From IMG/VR virus record IMGVR_UViG_3300023292_000020, positions 1 through 41,952 of that record: DNA of 41,952 nt; one strand, given 5' to 3'. The notes beneath the pieces were generated by a model. It did not search any database and was not told the origin of the DNA. It was given only the letters and a program-made list of their open reading frames with translations. Every line of letters starts with the position of its first letter. Within the stretch, counting starts at the first letter, position 1. Source of the stretch: a virus. Made by a program: the position numbers and the translations under genes. Shown piece by piece: positions 16,703 to 24,130 of the stretch.

Positions 16703-17563
16703 TCAGAGCGCGGCGACGGCAGCCTGGAGCGCTGCGTCTTCAACGTGGGTGTAAATCTGCGTCGTGCTGATGTTTTTGTGCCCGAGCGCTTTCTGGACCA
16801 CCCGAATATCGGCACCCATAATCAACAGGGCCGTGGCGTAACTATGCCGCAGGCCGTGGGGGGAAACGATTGGAACGCCAGCGACCTTGCAACGCCTGGC
16901 CACCATCCGGCGGACGCTTTCCGATGTCAGCCGGCCGTGGCCAGATCGCCCCGGGAATAGCGCAGCCGAGTCGGCGTCCATCTTCAGCCGCCGCCTTTGC
17001 CAGCCCTCCATCGCCTCCTGCACTTCCGGCCCGATGTGGCGCACCTGACGGTCGCCGCCCTTGGCGTGAACTGTGACTCGAACGCGGTTCTGCCGCGACC
17101 AGTCGGAACAATCCATCTGGAGCACTTCCGAGATCCGCAGCCCGCCCTTGGCCATCAAAAGGATGATCGCTCGGTCGCGCGTCGGTTCGTCCGCACGCCG
17201 TCCGGTGATCGACCGCATCAACTTCTCCACCTGAGCGATGGACAAAAACTCCCGGTCCTGGTTCACCACCGTCTTAGTCTTCAGCCGGATCGCCGGGTCC
17301 GCTGACGCCAGGCCATTGTCGGCGGCCCACGCAAAGAACCCGCGGACGCTCGAAATGATTCGGTTGGCGGTGGCCGGGGCTAGAAGCCTTCGGCAGCTCG
17401 AAGCGAACTTGTCCAGGTCCGCCCGCTGCACGTCAGCCACCTGCGAGCCGTCCAGCACCCGCGACAGGCGCAGAAGGTCCGACCGGTACGCGGTGATCGT
17501 GTTCGCGCTCCGCCCTTGCGCTTCAAGGTGCAAGAGGTAGGACTCAACCGCTTTTTTCATCAT
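16703..17563 (-). CDS. Tyrosine recombinase / phage integrase
   Basis: The product is 286 aa. Residues 1-90 form a core-binding SAM-like domain (E-A-Q-G-R-S-A-N-T-I-T-A-Y). The catalytic domain has all signature residues: R in K-G-G-L-R-I-S-E-V, H-x-x-R in S-P-H-G-L-R-H-S-Y-A-T, H in A-L-G-H-K-N-I-S-T-T, and the nucleophile Y in Q-I-Y-T-H. This is a XerC/D-like integrase, implying a temperate phage. The start ATG-ATG at 17563 follows GAAGGAAA and overlaps the end of the excisionase-like gene by 20 bases. A start at 17677 would add 38 residues from the shadow of that gene. Confidence 0.92.
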   Translation of the reverse strand: MMKKAVESYLLHLEAQGRSANTITAYRSDLLRLSRVLDGSQVADVQRADLDKFASSCRRLLAPATANRIISSVRGFFAWAADNGLASADPAIRLKTKTVVNQDREFLSIAQVEKLMRSITGRRADEPTRDRAIILLMAKGGLRISEVLQMDCSDWSRQNRVRVTVHAKGGDRQVRHIGPEVQEAMEGWQRRRLKMDADSAALFPGRSGHGRLTSESVRRMVARRCKVAGVPIVSPHGLRHSYATALLIMGADIRVVQKALGHKNISTTQIYTHVEDAALQAAVAAL

Positions 17564-18005
17564 GTTTTTTTTCCTTCGCCGGGCGCCCTGAGCCAGCAAT
17601 GGTGTCCCGGTAGTGGATAACGTCGGCGATCTTGAACTCGTTCGCCGAGACTTTTCCGGCCATCGCCGTCCTGGCAACCTGGAGTGTTCCCTTCATCACG
17701 GCAACGCGGATCGCGCTCGGCTGCACGCCGATGATCTCCGCAGCCCGCCGCGACGAGATGAACGTCGTTTCGTCGGAATGCTCGTTCACCGCGCGGATTG
17801 CCTCGCCCCGCACCGCCGCGGAGGAAACCTTGCCGACTGGAATGACGGCCTCGCCGCGGGCGGTTTTCTCGGCCTCGCTGTGATCCTTGTTCTCCGGTAC
17901 GATCTCGAACGCCGCACCGCTGGTGATGTCGACCACGTATTCGACGCCCTCCTTCGTTTCGCCGACCACCCACACCGCCTCCGCGGCTTTCTTTTCTCGT
18001 GTCAT
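17544..18005 (-). CDS. Excisionase-like / HTH DNA-binding protein
   Basis: At 153 aa, it is immediately upstream of and overlapping the integrase. The C-terminal half has an excisionase/MerR-type winged helix-turn-helix: I-S-S-R-R-A-A-E-I-I-G-V-Q-P-S-A-I-R, then M-K-G-T-L-Q-V-A-R and F-K-I-A-D-V. The N-terminal 60 residues resemble a small beta domain (VWVVGETKEGVEYVVDITSG) of unknown family. Its position suggests a recombination directionality factor or regulator of integrase. The SD is GGAG, 6 bases from ATG. The function is inferred from fold and neighbourhood. Confidence 0.65.
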   Translation of the reverse strand: MTREKKAAEAVWVVGETKEGVEYVVDITSGAAFEIVPENKDHSEAEKTARGEAVIPVGKVSSAAVRGEAIRAVNEHSDETTFISSRRAAEIIGVQPSAIRVAVMKGTLQVARTAMAGKVSANEFKIADVIHYRDTIAGSGRPAKEKKHDEKSG

Positions 18006-18065
18006 TTGGATCTCCTTCGTCCAGTTACTTATGACCAGCGCAATCCTCGATGCGATTGTCAGACA

Positions 18066-18449
18066 TCAAACAACCTCGAAGCGGGGCGCGTCGTCGAAGG
18101 ACTCGCGGGCTTCCTGTTCCGTCGTGAACGGGCCATACAGGTTGTCATCACGGGAGCCGTCGTGCCAGTGATTGCCGTCGTCGTCAGTGGTGACGCCAGA
18201 ATCGTCAAGCAGCGTCGAACCGATTGACACCCACCAACCGCGCGAGAGTTCGCTCAGGTAATGGCTACTGGCTTCCTCAATGTGGTAATCGGTTTCGTCG
18301 TCATCCGGGTCCACAAACCCCGGCTCGTTGCCGAAGCACTCGCGGCACATTTCGACAATTCCCGCCCCGGTGTCTTTGTAGGGGCTCGCGGAAAGTCGCT
18401 CGTCGCAAACCGTGTAGGTGGCCGCGTGGTCAAGTTCGTTAAGTTTCAT
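18066..18449 (-). CDS. Hypothetical acidic protein (127 aa)
   Basis: The frame begins at ATG 18449 with GGAAGGGG eight bases upstream. A TTG two codons earlier is possible but too close to that site. The product has a weak C-D-E-R...C-R-E-C-F pattern in the first 40 residues, which could bind a metal, and a strongly acidic body (D-P-D-D-D-E-T-D-Y). A Y-G-P-F-T-T-E-Q-E-A-R-E-S-F segment near the end resembles the small domain found in phage proteins that modify 'GPF.t...A' repeats. The function is unknown. It is second in the integrase operon. Confidence 0.7.
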   Translation of the reverse strand: MKLNELDHAATYTVCDERLSASPYKDTGAGIVEMCRECFGNEPGFVDPDDDETDYHIEEASSHYLSELSRGWWVSIGSTLLDDSGVTTDDDGNHWHDGSRDDNLYGPFTTEQEARESFDDAPRFEVV

Positions 18450-18464
18450 CTTCAATTCCCCTTC

Positions 18465-18674
18465 CTAATTGATTACGAGGTAGTGCTTTTGGGCGAAGAT
18501 CCGAAGCTCGGATTCGCTCTGTTCCTGCGATCCGACTTGCGCCTTCACGACAATATTGCCGCCGATCGTCTTGAGTGCCATTTGCGGGTTGTCGTGAGTG
18601 ATACCAAGGCTCGGCCAACTACGAACCAAGCAGGCGATCCGTACCGTTTCCCCGAAGTAGGCTTGATAAGTCAT
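18465..18674 (-). CDS. Small hypothetical protein, first gene of integrase operon (69 aa)
   Basis: The start at ATG 18674 (MTYQAYFGETV) has AAGGAG eight bases upstream. A start at 18707 lies next to the promoter and has no site of its own. The product is a compact mixed alpha/beta protein (FGETVRIACLVRSWPSLG ... ELRIFAQKHYLVIN) with no recognised motif. It is the first gene after a near-consensus promoter, so it is probably expressed early or in lysogeny. Being promoter-proximal to an integrase operon, it could be regulatory, but no HTH is visible. Confidence 0.65.
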   Translation of the reverse strand: MTYQAYFGETVRIACLVRSWPSLGITHDNPQMALKTIGGNIVVKAQVGSQEQSESELRIFAQKHYLVIN

Positions 18675-18713
18675 CTTGGTTTCTCCTTGGTTCGTTTCGT
18701 TTCTCATGGTATA

Positions 18714-18741
18714 AATATAACACCCCTGCTATATTTGTCAA
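18714..18741 (-). promoter_or_regulatory. Sigma-70 promoter of integrase operon, with shared operator-like box
   Basis: On the minus strand, TTGACA (18736-18741) and TATATT (18714-18719) are separated by 16 bases. The -10 region lies in the box GTGTTATATTTATA, and almost the same box (one base different) occurs in the promoter at 25267-25295. It lies between the integrase operon and the oppositely oriented terminase gene, so a factor binding here could affect both. Confidence 0.8.
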
Positions 18742-18820
18742 GGGAAAAATGACGCCCGCGTTCTTTTTTTATGAACTTGGGTGCCAAAGGCGCTGCGCGC
18801 CATTGATTTATCTTCGCCGC

Positions 18821-20392
18821 ATGACACAATCGGCCTTATCACTCTCCGCCGAAGACCGCGCAGCCCTTCGCGATGCACTCGCCTCGCCGTGGCAAACCGG
18901 CGAACTCTTACTCAAGAACCGCGACGGATCGCCGCGGCGTTTTTGGCCGCACCAAATCGAAGACCTGTCCTGCGAGCACTCGCGCATCGTCCACCAGGAC
19001 GCCGCGGACGTCGGGAAAACCGTCGCCCTTGTGGGCGATCTGGTCCACTTTCTAATCACCACGAGCGACCAGCACGGCCTAGTCACGGCCCCTATTTCGG
19101 CACAGTTCGCCGAGATCATCAAAGAACTCGAGTGGCAGTGTGATCACAGCGAAATTATCATGGCCTTCGTCAAGGAAACGAGCCGACGACATGGGTACTA
19201 CAGCATCACGTCGCGCACCGGGTCCGTCATCGACTTCCGGCCCGCGGGTAGGGACGGCGCCAGTTACAAATCGCTCCACGTCCACCGCGTGTGGGCTGAC
19301 GAGGCGGCCGGAATTGAGTCTCACGCCTGGCACGTCCTCGTCCACCGGCTTATCAAAGGTAAAGGCCGGATGCGGGCGTACTCGTACCCGGACGGACGGC
19401 GTGACACCGAGTATTTCAAGGCCACGCAGTCTTCGAGCTGGATGGTTTTCCATTTTCCGATGTCGTGTCGGCCGGACTGGAGCCCCAAGCTCAAACAGCA
19501 AATGATCGAAGAACATGGCGGAAGTGACTCGCCGGAATACCAGCACATGGTCGACGGGGTTCACGGGATTCCGTCCCACGCCGCGTTCAACATCAACAAT
19601 TTTCACGCCTGCCAGCAAAGGATCGACGGCTACCAGATCGTCACGATGCGCTCCGACGAGTTCGGCGGACTCGAGGGCGACGCGGAAATCGTCGACCGGG
19701 TGTCGCTGTTACTCGGCGGGCTTTTCCGCCAGAAGCCCGGGCCAATGTGGATGGGCGTCGACCCCGCCTACACGTCCGACCCCTGCGCGCTGACAATCTG
19801 GCACGAAGACGGCGCTGGCGTACTCATGAGAACCGCCCGCGTTCACCTGGAGGGGCTGACCCACCCGGTAAAAACTCGCGTCGTCGCCGAGCTGGACCGC
19901 CGATTCTCGTTCGCCGGGATCGGCCTCGACAATGGCGGTGACGGCCTGAGCATCATCGACGACCTCGTCCAGCGCGACGAGTTCAACGACCTGCCGAACC
20001 GGAAGCACCGAATCCGCGGCTTCTATTTCCAAGGGAACATCGCTATCGGCACCGACGAATCCGGCACGCCGATTACGAGAAACATCAAAGAGCATTCGAC
20101 CAGGCTGATGAACGAGGCCATGCAGTGGCGCACCGCGATCTGGCCGAAGGGTGAAATCGCCGACGAAACCGGCAGCATGGAATTCGATATCGAAACGGAG
20201 CGCCAGTTTATCACCCAGACCTACACGACTTCGGGACAGCGGATCATTTATAGCAAGGGATTCGACCACATCATCGACGCCGACCGGGTCGCGTTCCTGG
20301 TCCGGGCTTCTATTACTGAACTCGACGCGCTGTCGGGCGTGCATGAGATCAGTTGCACTCCGGCAGCGGTGACTGGGAGGGTATTCACATGA
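18821..20392 (+). CDS. Terminase large subunit
   Basis: The protein of about 523 aa packages DNA using an ATPase and a nuclease domain. The adenine/Walker A region is R-F-W-P-H-Q-I-E-D-L followed by D-A-A-D-V-G-K-T-V-A, in which the first Gly of Walker A is replaced. Walker B is H-R-V-W-A-D-E-A-A. The RNase H-like nuclease acids are in M-W-M-G-V-D-P-A-Y, F-A-G-I-G-L-D-N-G-G-D-G, and H-I-I-D-A-D-R. The start at MTQSALSL is chosen because family members begin near here. An ATG at 18749 has AAGGG upstream and would add 24 unusual residues. It is on the plus strand, opposite to every head and tail gene. Confidence 0.85.
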   Translation: MTQSALSLSAEDRAALRDALASPWQTGELLLKNRDGSPRRFWPHQIEDLSCEHSRIVHQDAADVGKTVALVGDLVHFLITTSDQHGLVTAPISAQFAEIIKELEWQCDHSEIIMAFVKETSRRHGYYSITSRTGSVIDFRPAGRDGASYKSLHVHRVWADEAAGIESHAWHVLVHRLIKGKGRMRAYSYPDGRRDTEYFKATQSSSWMVFHFPMSCRPDWSPKLKQQMIEEHGGSDSPEYQHMVDGVHGIPSHAAFNINNFHACQQRIDGYQIVTMRSDEFGGLEGDAEIVDRVSLLLGGLFRQKPGPMWMGVDPAYTSDPCALTIWHEDGAGVLMRTARVHLEGLTHPVKTRVVAELDRRFSFAGIGLDNGGDGLSIIDDLVQRDEFNDLPNRKHRIRGFYFQGNIAIGTDESGTPITRNIKEHSTRLMNEAMQWRTAIWPKGEIADETGSMEFDIETERQFITQTYTTSGQRIIYSKGFDHIIDADRVAFLVRASITELDALSGVHEISCTPAAVTGRVFT

Positions 20393-20751
20393 CGGCCACG
20401 TTTGCCGAAGTAATCGCGGAATTTAGGAAACTCGAAAACTCGCGGATCCTGAACATCATCAACCGCAACGTTGACCTACAGCAAATCGTCTCGGCTTGGG
20501 GCGACGATGTTCTCCAGCCGCGTGAGGCTCCCGGGGCGCTTGCCGACGGCGCAACGATCGAAGACAAATGGGAATGGATCTGGAAACACGTCGCGGTGGA
20601 TTTTGAGACGCTTCAGGCGTCGTCCGGGACGTTGAACGTTGTCCCGAAGTTCAAGCAGGCCTTACGCCTTCGCATGATCTATCCTGACGGGACCGTTCAC
20701 AACTGGGCCGAGACTCAACTCCTTGAGATCGCGAAGCGCGGACAGAGCTAG
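20389..20751 (+). CDS. Hypothetical protein coupled to large terminase (120 aa)
   Basis: The ATG overlaps the terminase TGA (ATGA), with GGGAGGG upstream. The product starts MTATFAEVIAEFRKLENSR, is helical in the first 40 residues, and has a W-E-W-I-W-K-H-V aromatic segment near the middle. No domain is recognised. Coupling to terminase suggests a packaging or head-related role. It ends 4 bases into the convergent zinc-ribbon gene, so the two operons meet tail to tail. Confidence 0.7.
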   Translation: MTATFAEVIAEFRKLENSRILNIINRNVDLQQIVSAWGDDVLQPREAPGALADGATIEDKWEWIWKHVAVDFETLQASSGTLNVVPKFKQALRLRMIYPDGTVHNWAETQLLEIAKRGQS

Positions 20752-21065
20752 ACCGCCCTACCCCCGCCACCAACCATCAAAAGCTGTTCGCTGTCGTCTT
20801 CTGTTTCCTGCGGCGCCGTAAGGTGCTGGCTGTCTCTGTCGTAGCTGACGAACGGCCGCGCGACGCGCTCGAATAGTCCTTCGTCGCCCGAGCCCTTCCG
20901 CCTCTTCTTTTTCGCCGTTTCATCGCGCCGGCCGTCGAACGTAAGCTGGGATCCCCGGTCCTCGCAGACGCCGAAGCACTTGAGGCACCGCCACTCCCGG
21001 CCCCTTTTGCCCGCGGGCACGGTGGTCCCGCAGGTTGGGCAGTATTTCTTGGCAGGTTCCGGCAT
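20748..21065 (-). CDS. Zinc-ribbon hypothetical protein (105 aa)
   Basis: The frame begins MPEPAKKYCPTCGTTVPAG and carries a two-knuckle zinc ribbon: C-P-T-C-G then, 17 residues on, C-L-K-C. After that come a Lys/Arg-rich stretch (K-K-K-R-R-K-G-S-G) and an acidic tail. The start at 21065 has AAGGGGG upstream. It was the second gene of the operon whose first gene is now split by the IS1595-type element, so its transcription may be interrupted by the insertion. The function is unknown. Confidence 0.65.
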   Translation of the reverse strand: MPEPAKKYCPTCGTTVPAGKRGREWRCLKCFGVCEDRGSQLTFDGRRDETAKKKRRKGSGDEGLFERVARPFVSYDRDSQHLTAPQETEDDSEQLLMVGGGGRAV

Positions 21066-21097
21066 CTCACACCCCCTTAGATTTTGCGAAAGAACTC

Positions 21098-21113
21098 GGC
21101 CGCCGAAGCGGCC
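21098..21113 (-). other. GC hairpin with TTCG loop in leader of zinc-ribbon gene
   Basis: On the minus strand, GGCCGC-TTCG-GCGGCC forms a perfect six-pair stem with a UUCG tetraloop. It lies between the stop of the interrupted gene (21127) and the zinc-ribbon start (21065). No T-run follows, so it is not a clear terminator. It could stabilise the mRNA or separate translation of the two genes. Confidence 0.45.
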
Positions 21114-21126
21114 CCGCGCGCAGCGG

Positions 21127-21258
21127 CTAACTGAGGATCTGGCGATGGTCGCCCGGGAGAACAACTTCGCCCGGCCACTGGACCGTGAGCACGCCCTCGG
21201 GCACGCCGTGCTCGATCAAAAATTGCTTGGCCACCTGCTCGGCCAGGTCTTTCATCTT
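21127..21258 (-). pseudogene. 3' fragment of phage gene split by the IS element
   Basis: This is the C-terminal part of the gene whose 5' part is at 25006-25211. Joining the two parts and keeping one copy of the 8-bp duplication gives an uninterrupted 109-aa frame ending in TAG at 21127-21129. The junction reads A-A-Y-K-K-M-K-D-L-A-E-Q-V-A-K-Q-F. The C-terminal half is helix then strands (G-V-L-T-V-Q-W-P-G-E-V-V-L-P-G-D). The function of the intact protein is not recognised. This fragment has no ribosome site and should be silent. Confidence 0.85.
21251..21258. repeat. Target site duplication, left copy
   Basis: TTCATCTT directly abuts the left inverted repeat and recurs as TTCATCTT at 25006-25013 directly after the right inverted repeat. 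Eight bases is the duplication length usual for IS1595-family elements. Confidence 0.92.
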
Positions 21259-21283
21259 CGGAATGTCCCAGTTTACGGTAGCG
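21259..21283 (+). repeat. Left terminal inverted repeat of IS1595-type element
   Basis: It starts CGGAATGTCCCAGTTTACGG and matches the reverse complement of 24981-25005 at 24 of 25 positions. The single mismatch is the second-last base (C against T). The -35 box of the transposase promoter begins nine bases inside it. Confidence 0.92.
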
Positions 21284-21291
21284 TTTTTCTC

Positions 21292-21320
21292 TTGACAAGC
21301 GGTTTTCCCCTTGCTACACT
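21292..21320 (+). promoter_or_regulatory. Promoter of transposase / cargo operon
   Basis: TTGACA (21292-21297) and TACACT (21315-21320) are separated by 17 bases, just inside the left inverted repeat. It should drive transposase, P63C protein and methyltransferase as one message, because the genes are adjacent or overlapping. Confidence 0.8.
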
Positions 21321-21354
21321 GTCCTTGTAAGTGGTAGTGAAAACGGAGAAACCA

Positions 21355-22224
21355 ATGAACATCACAACGATTTTTGAAACCTTCCCGACGCAAGAATCCT
21401 GCATAGAACACCTTGAAAAAGTTCGATGGAGCGGCAAGCCCTCCTGTCCCTATTGCCGCTCGCAGAACACAACGCCGATGGTAAACGAGAAGCGGCACCA
21501 TTGCAACAACTGCAATACGAGTTTTTCAGTTACAGTTAGAACAATTTTTCACCATACCCACCTTCCCCTTCAAAAGTGGTTTCTGGCCGTTTCGCTCATT
21601 TTAAACGCCAAGAAGGGAATTTCATCGCGGCAACTAGCACGCGACTTGGGCGTTCACCGTAACACGGCTTGGCGAATTTCTATGCAAATCAGAAATGCCA
21701 TGACCCAAGTACATCAGCGAGAATTGCTCGTTGGCTTGGTTGAAGCAGACGAAACTTACGTTGGTGGCAAGCCAAGAAAGAGAAGTGGGGGAGAAAAACC
21801 GAAACGTGGACGCGGAACCAAAAAGACTCCGGTATTTGGCGTTGTCGAGCGTGGTGGGAATGTCAAAGCCGAAGTAATTAGGGATCGCAACCTTTCTTCT
21901 AAAAGGATTTCCGCCCTAGTGCGCCGCCACGTTGACGTGAAAAACTCCGTTTTGGTGACAGACGAGTTCAAGGGCTATATCGGGATCAAGAAGTTCATGC
22001 CACACAAAACCGTAAATCATCAAGTTTGGTACGTTGACGGTGACATTCACACCAATTCCATCGAATCGTTTTGGGCGATTTTGAAACGGGGGATCGTCGG
22101 ACAATTCCACAAGGTCAGCGTTCGCCACCTTCCGAAGTACCTGGATGAGTTCTGCTTCCGATATAATCACCGTGGAATCGAAGACGTGTTCGATCTGACA
22201 ATCGCCTTAGCAGTAGGAGTGTAG
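21355..22224 (+). CDS. IS1595-family (ISXO2-like) transposase
   Basis: The product is 289 aa. The N-terminus has the family zinc ribbon: C-P-Y-C-R-S near 33 and H-H-C-N-N-C-N near 50. A helix-turn-helix follows (S-S-R-Q-L-A-R-D-L-G-V-H-R-N-T-A-W). The ISXO2-like DDE catalytic domain shows G-L-V-E-A-D-E-T-Y-V-G-G, V-L-V-T-D-E-F-K-G-Y and H-T-N-S-I-E-S-F-W. It ends with the family motif F-C-F-R-Y-N-H-R. The length is full for the family and no break is visible, so it is probably active. The start at MNITTIFET (21355) has CGGAG upstream. It is followed 3 bases later by the P63C gene. Confidence 0.93.
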   Translation: MNITTIFETFPTQESCIEHLEKVRWSGKPSCPYCRSQNTTPMVNEKRHHCNNCNTSFSVTVRTIFHHTHLPLQKWFLAVSLILNAKKGISSRQLARDLGVHRNTAWRISMQIRNAMTQVHQRELLVGLVEADETYVGGKPRKRSGGEKPKRGRGTKKTPVFGVVERGGNVKAEVIRDRNLSSKRISALVRRHVDVKNSVLVTDEFKGYIGIKKFMPHKTVNHQVWYVDGDIHTNSIESFWAILKRGIVGQFHKVSVRHLPKYLDEFCFRYNHRGIEDVFDLTIALAVGV

Positions 22225-22227
22225 CCA

Positions 22228-23157
22228 ATGAGCGAAGTAGAAAAAATCCACGAAGCGGTATGCGGGTCGGCTGATCGACCCTTACAAGTCGGAGACATAG
22301 AGATTCCATGCTACGTATTGGATGACGACACCAGAGTCGTGGTGCAGCGCGGAATGGTTCAGGGCCTCGACATGAAATACGGGGGGTCTGCAAATGGTGC
22401 TGACCGACTTAGCCGTTTTGTCAGAGGAAAAGCTGTTTCCGCCTATATTTCCGAGGAGTTATCGGCGCTGATCGACAGCCCGATTAAATTTAAGACCAGC
22501 GGTGGAGTTGCCTATGGGTATCCGGCTACAGCATTAGTAGACATCTGTGAAGCGGTCTTAGCCGCAAGGGCAGATGGTGTTCTCCAAGAACAGCAAATGC
22601 ACATCGCGCAAAGGTGCGAGATTCTTGTTCGCGGTTGGGCTAGGGTCGGAATAATCGCCCTAATCGACGAAGCAACCGGCTTCCAAGATGTTCGCGCCAC
22701 AGGCGCATTGGCAGAAATATACGAAAAATTTCTAGCCAAAGAATTGCAACCCTGGACAAAGACATTCCAAGACAGTTTTTACAAGAATATTTTTGACCTA
22801 AACAGATGGCCATATACAGCCGAATCTATCAAAAGGCGTCCAGGCGTTATAGGCCGATGGACGAACGACATTGTTTATGACCGTTTGGCACCTGGCGTAA
22901 AAGTCAAATTACATGAATTTGTCGGACGCGACCCTACGGGCCGATTGAGGGCGCGGCTTTTTCAAGGATTGACTAAGGACGTAGGCTACCAAAAACTTCT
23001 TGAGCACCTCGCCGCAGTTCAGGCACTAATGAAGGCCGCTACATCCTGGAAGGGGTTTATGCGATTACTGGATCGCGCGCTTCCCCCGTTCCCGAAGGTT
23101 GGCGACACATACCGATTGCCGTTGCCGAAACCAAATGATGATAAAGATAATGAGTGA
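22228..23157 (+). CDS. P63C-domain protein (transposon passenger)
   Basis: The product is 309 aa. The C-terminal part from about residue 190 matches the P63C domain, named from a phage protein: N-R-W-P-Y-T-A-E-S-I-K-R-R-P-G-V-I-G-R-W, then V-Y-D-R-L-A-P-G-V, then H-L-A-A-V-Q-A-L-M-K-A-A and F-M-R-L-L-D-R-A-L-P. The N-terminal half begins with an I-P-C-Y-V-L-D-D-D-T-R-V-V segment. The biochemical function of the family is not established to my knowledge. It lies between transposase and methyltransferase and overlaps the latter, so it is expressed with both. Whether it serves transposition, regulation or defence cannot be told from sequence. Confidence 0.85.
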   Translation: MSEVEKIHEAVCGSADRPLQVGDIEIPCYVLDDDTRVVVQRGMVQGLDMKYGGSANGADRLSRFVRGKAVSAYISEELSALIDSPIKFKTSGGVAYGYPATALVDICEAVLAARADGVLQEQQMHIAQRCEILVRGWARVGIIALIDEATGFQDVRATGALAEIYEKFLAKELQPWTKTFQDSFYKNIFDLNRWPYTAESIKRRPGVIGRWTNDIVYDRLAPGVKVKLHEFVGRDPTGRLRARLFQGLTKDVGYQKLLEHLAAVQALMKAATSWKGFMRLLDRALPPFPKVGDTYRLPLPKPNDDKDNE

Positions 23158-24130
23158 ACAAAGCGGGAATAACATGAAAAACACAACGAATAAAATCGGT
23201 TCCTTTGCAATCAACCAAGTGGCAGAAGGCGATTGCTTTGCTCTTGCTGAAAGCTTACCAGAAAATAGCATTGACATTGTTGTAACAAGCCCTCCATATT
23301 GGGGCCAACGCACATCGATGGGAAATGGCGTCGAAACGGACCCACGCGATTACGTCTTGTCGCTGGCACAGGTCTTCTCTGTTCTCTTGAAAAAATTGAA
23401 GCCTCAAGGCGTTGTTTGGATCAACATTGGAGATGCTTACAATACGCCGGTAAATTGGCGAGCCGATGACCATGAATACAGTACGTTGGGTCCAGAGCGG
23501 AACGGACTAGACCCGAATAACTCGGCATACACAAAACCACGCGCACGTCGAAAGGCATTTATCGACAAAACGCAGCCTTGGCTTACCTACGGAAACTTGC
23601 TCGCGCTTCCGTACCGGATCGTAATTGAATTGTGCAACGCGGGATACTTGTTCCGTGGTGAAGTCATCTGGCGTAAAAGGAATCCGATGCCGGAAGGACG
23701 CTGCCGCCGACCGCATCGGGCGCATGAGTCGATTTATCTTCTAGCCAAGCAAGAGGATCATTTTTTCAAGACGACACCTCCGGTAAAGACGGTTTGGGAA
23801 TTTTCGAACGAAAAAATCGCCGGTCCAGCTCATTTTTCAAGATTTCCAGAGGAGCTTCCAACCAGATGTGTTGACGCCTACGGCATTAGGGGAGCAGATG
23901 TTGTGGTACTTGATCCGTTTTCTGGTTCTGGGACCACAGGTATTGCCGCGCGAAAACTCGGTTGCTCTTTCATCGGGTTTGAAATCGACCATGAGCATGT
24001 CTTGTCATCAAATCTTCGGCTTGGTCTAGTTTCGGAAGACCAGCAATCTTCAAAAGAAGAGACGAAAGATCAGCGGGATTTTTTTGGCCGTTTGTCTTCC
24101 AGCCTTCCTGCCAAGAATCGCACGAGTTGA
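23150..24130 (+). CDS. Type II DNA methyltransferase, SPPY motif (N4-cytosine type)
   Basis: The product is 326 aa. Motif IV V-V-T-S-P-P-Y-W-G-Q is near residue 46 and motif I D-P-F-S-G-S-G-T-T-G near 265. This order IV...I is of the beta class, and SPPY is typical of N4-cytosine enzymes. The start at ATG 23150 overlaps the P63C stop. An alternative ATG at 23174 has a GCGGGA site and would remove eight residues. The last 61 bases overlap the convergent restriction gene. It is the protective half of the transposon-borne restriction-modification pair; the recognition sequence cannot be read from the protein. Confidence 0.88.
   Translation: MSEQSGNNMKNTTNKIGSFAINQVAEGDCFALAESLPENSIDIVVTSPPYWGQRTSMGNGVETDPRDYVLSLAQVFSVLLKKLKPQGVVWINIGDAYNTPVNWRADDHEYSTLGPERNGLDPNNSAYTKPRARRKAFIDKTQPWLTYGNLLALPYRIVIELCNAGYLFRGEVIWRKRNPMPEGRCRRPHRAHESIYLLAKQEDHFFKTTPPVKTVWEFSNEKIAGPAHFSRFPEELPTRCVDAYGIRGADVVVLDPFSGSGTTGIAARKLGCSFIGFEIDHEHVLSSNLRLGLVSEDQQSSKEETKDQRDFFGRLSSSLPAKNRTS

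Noticed and set aside
18749-18820. N-terminal extension of the large terminase from ATG 18749
   Set aside because: It has an AAGGG site, but the 24 residues are unlike terminase N-termini and overlap the divergent promoter; kept only as an alternative start.
20777-21070. Second minus-strand frame over the zinc-ribbon gene
   Set aside because: Arg/Ala-rich shadow in another phase; the frame with C-P-T-C-G and C-L-K-C and a good ribosome site is preferred.
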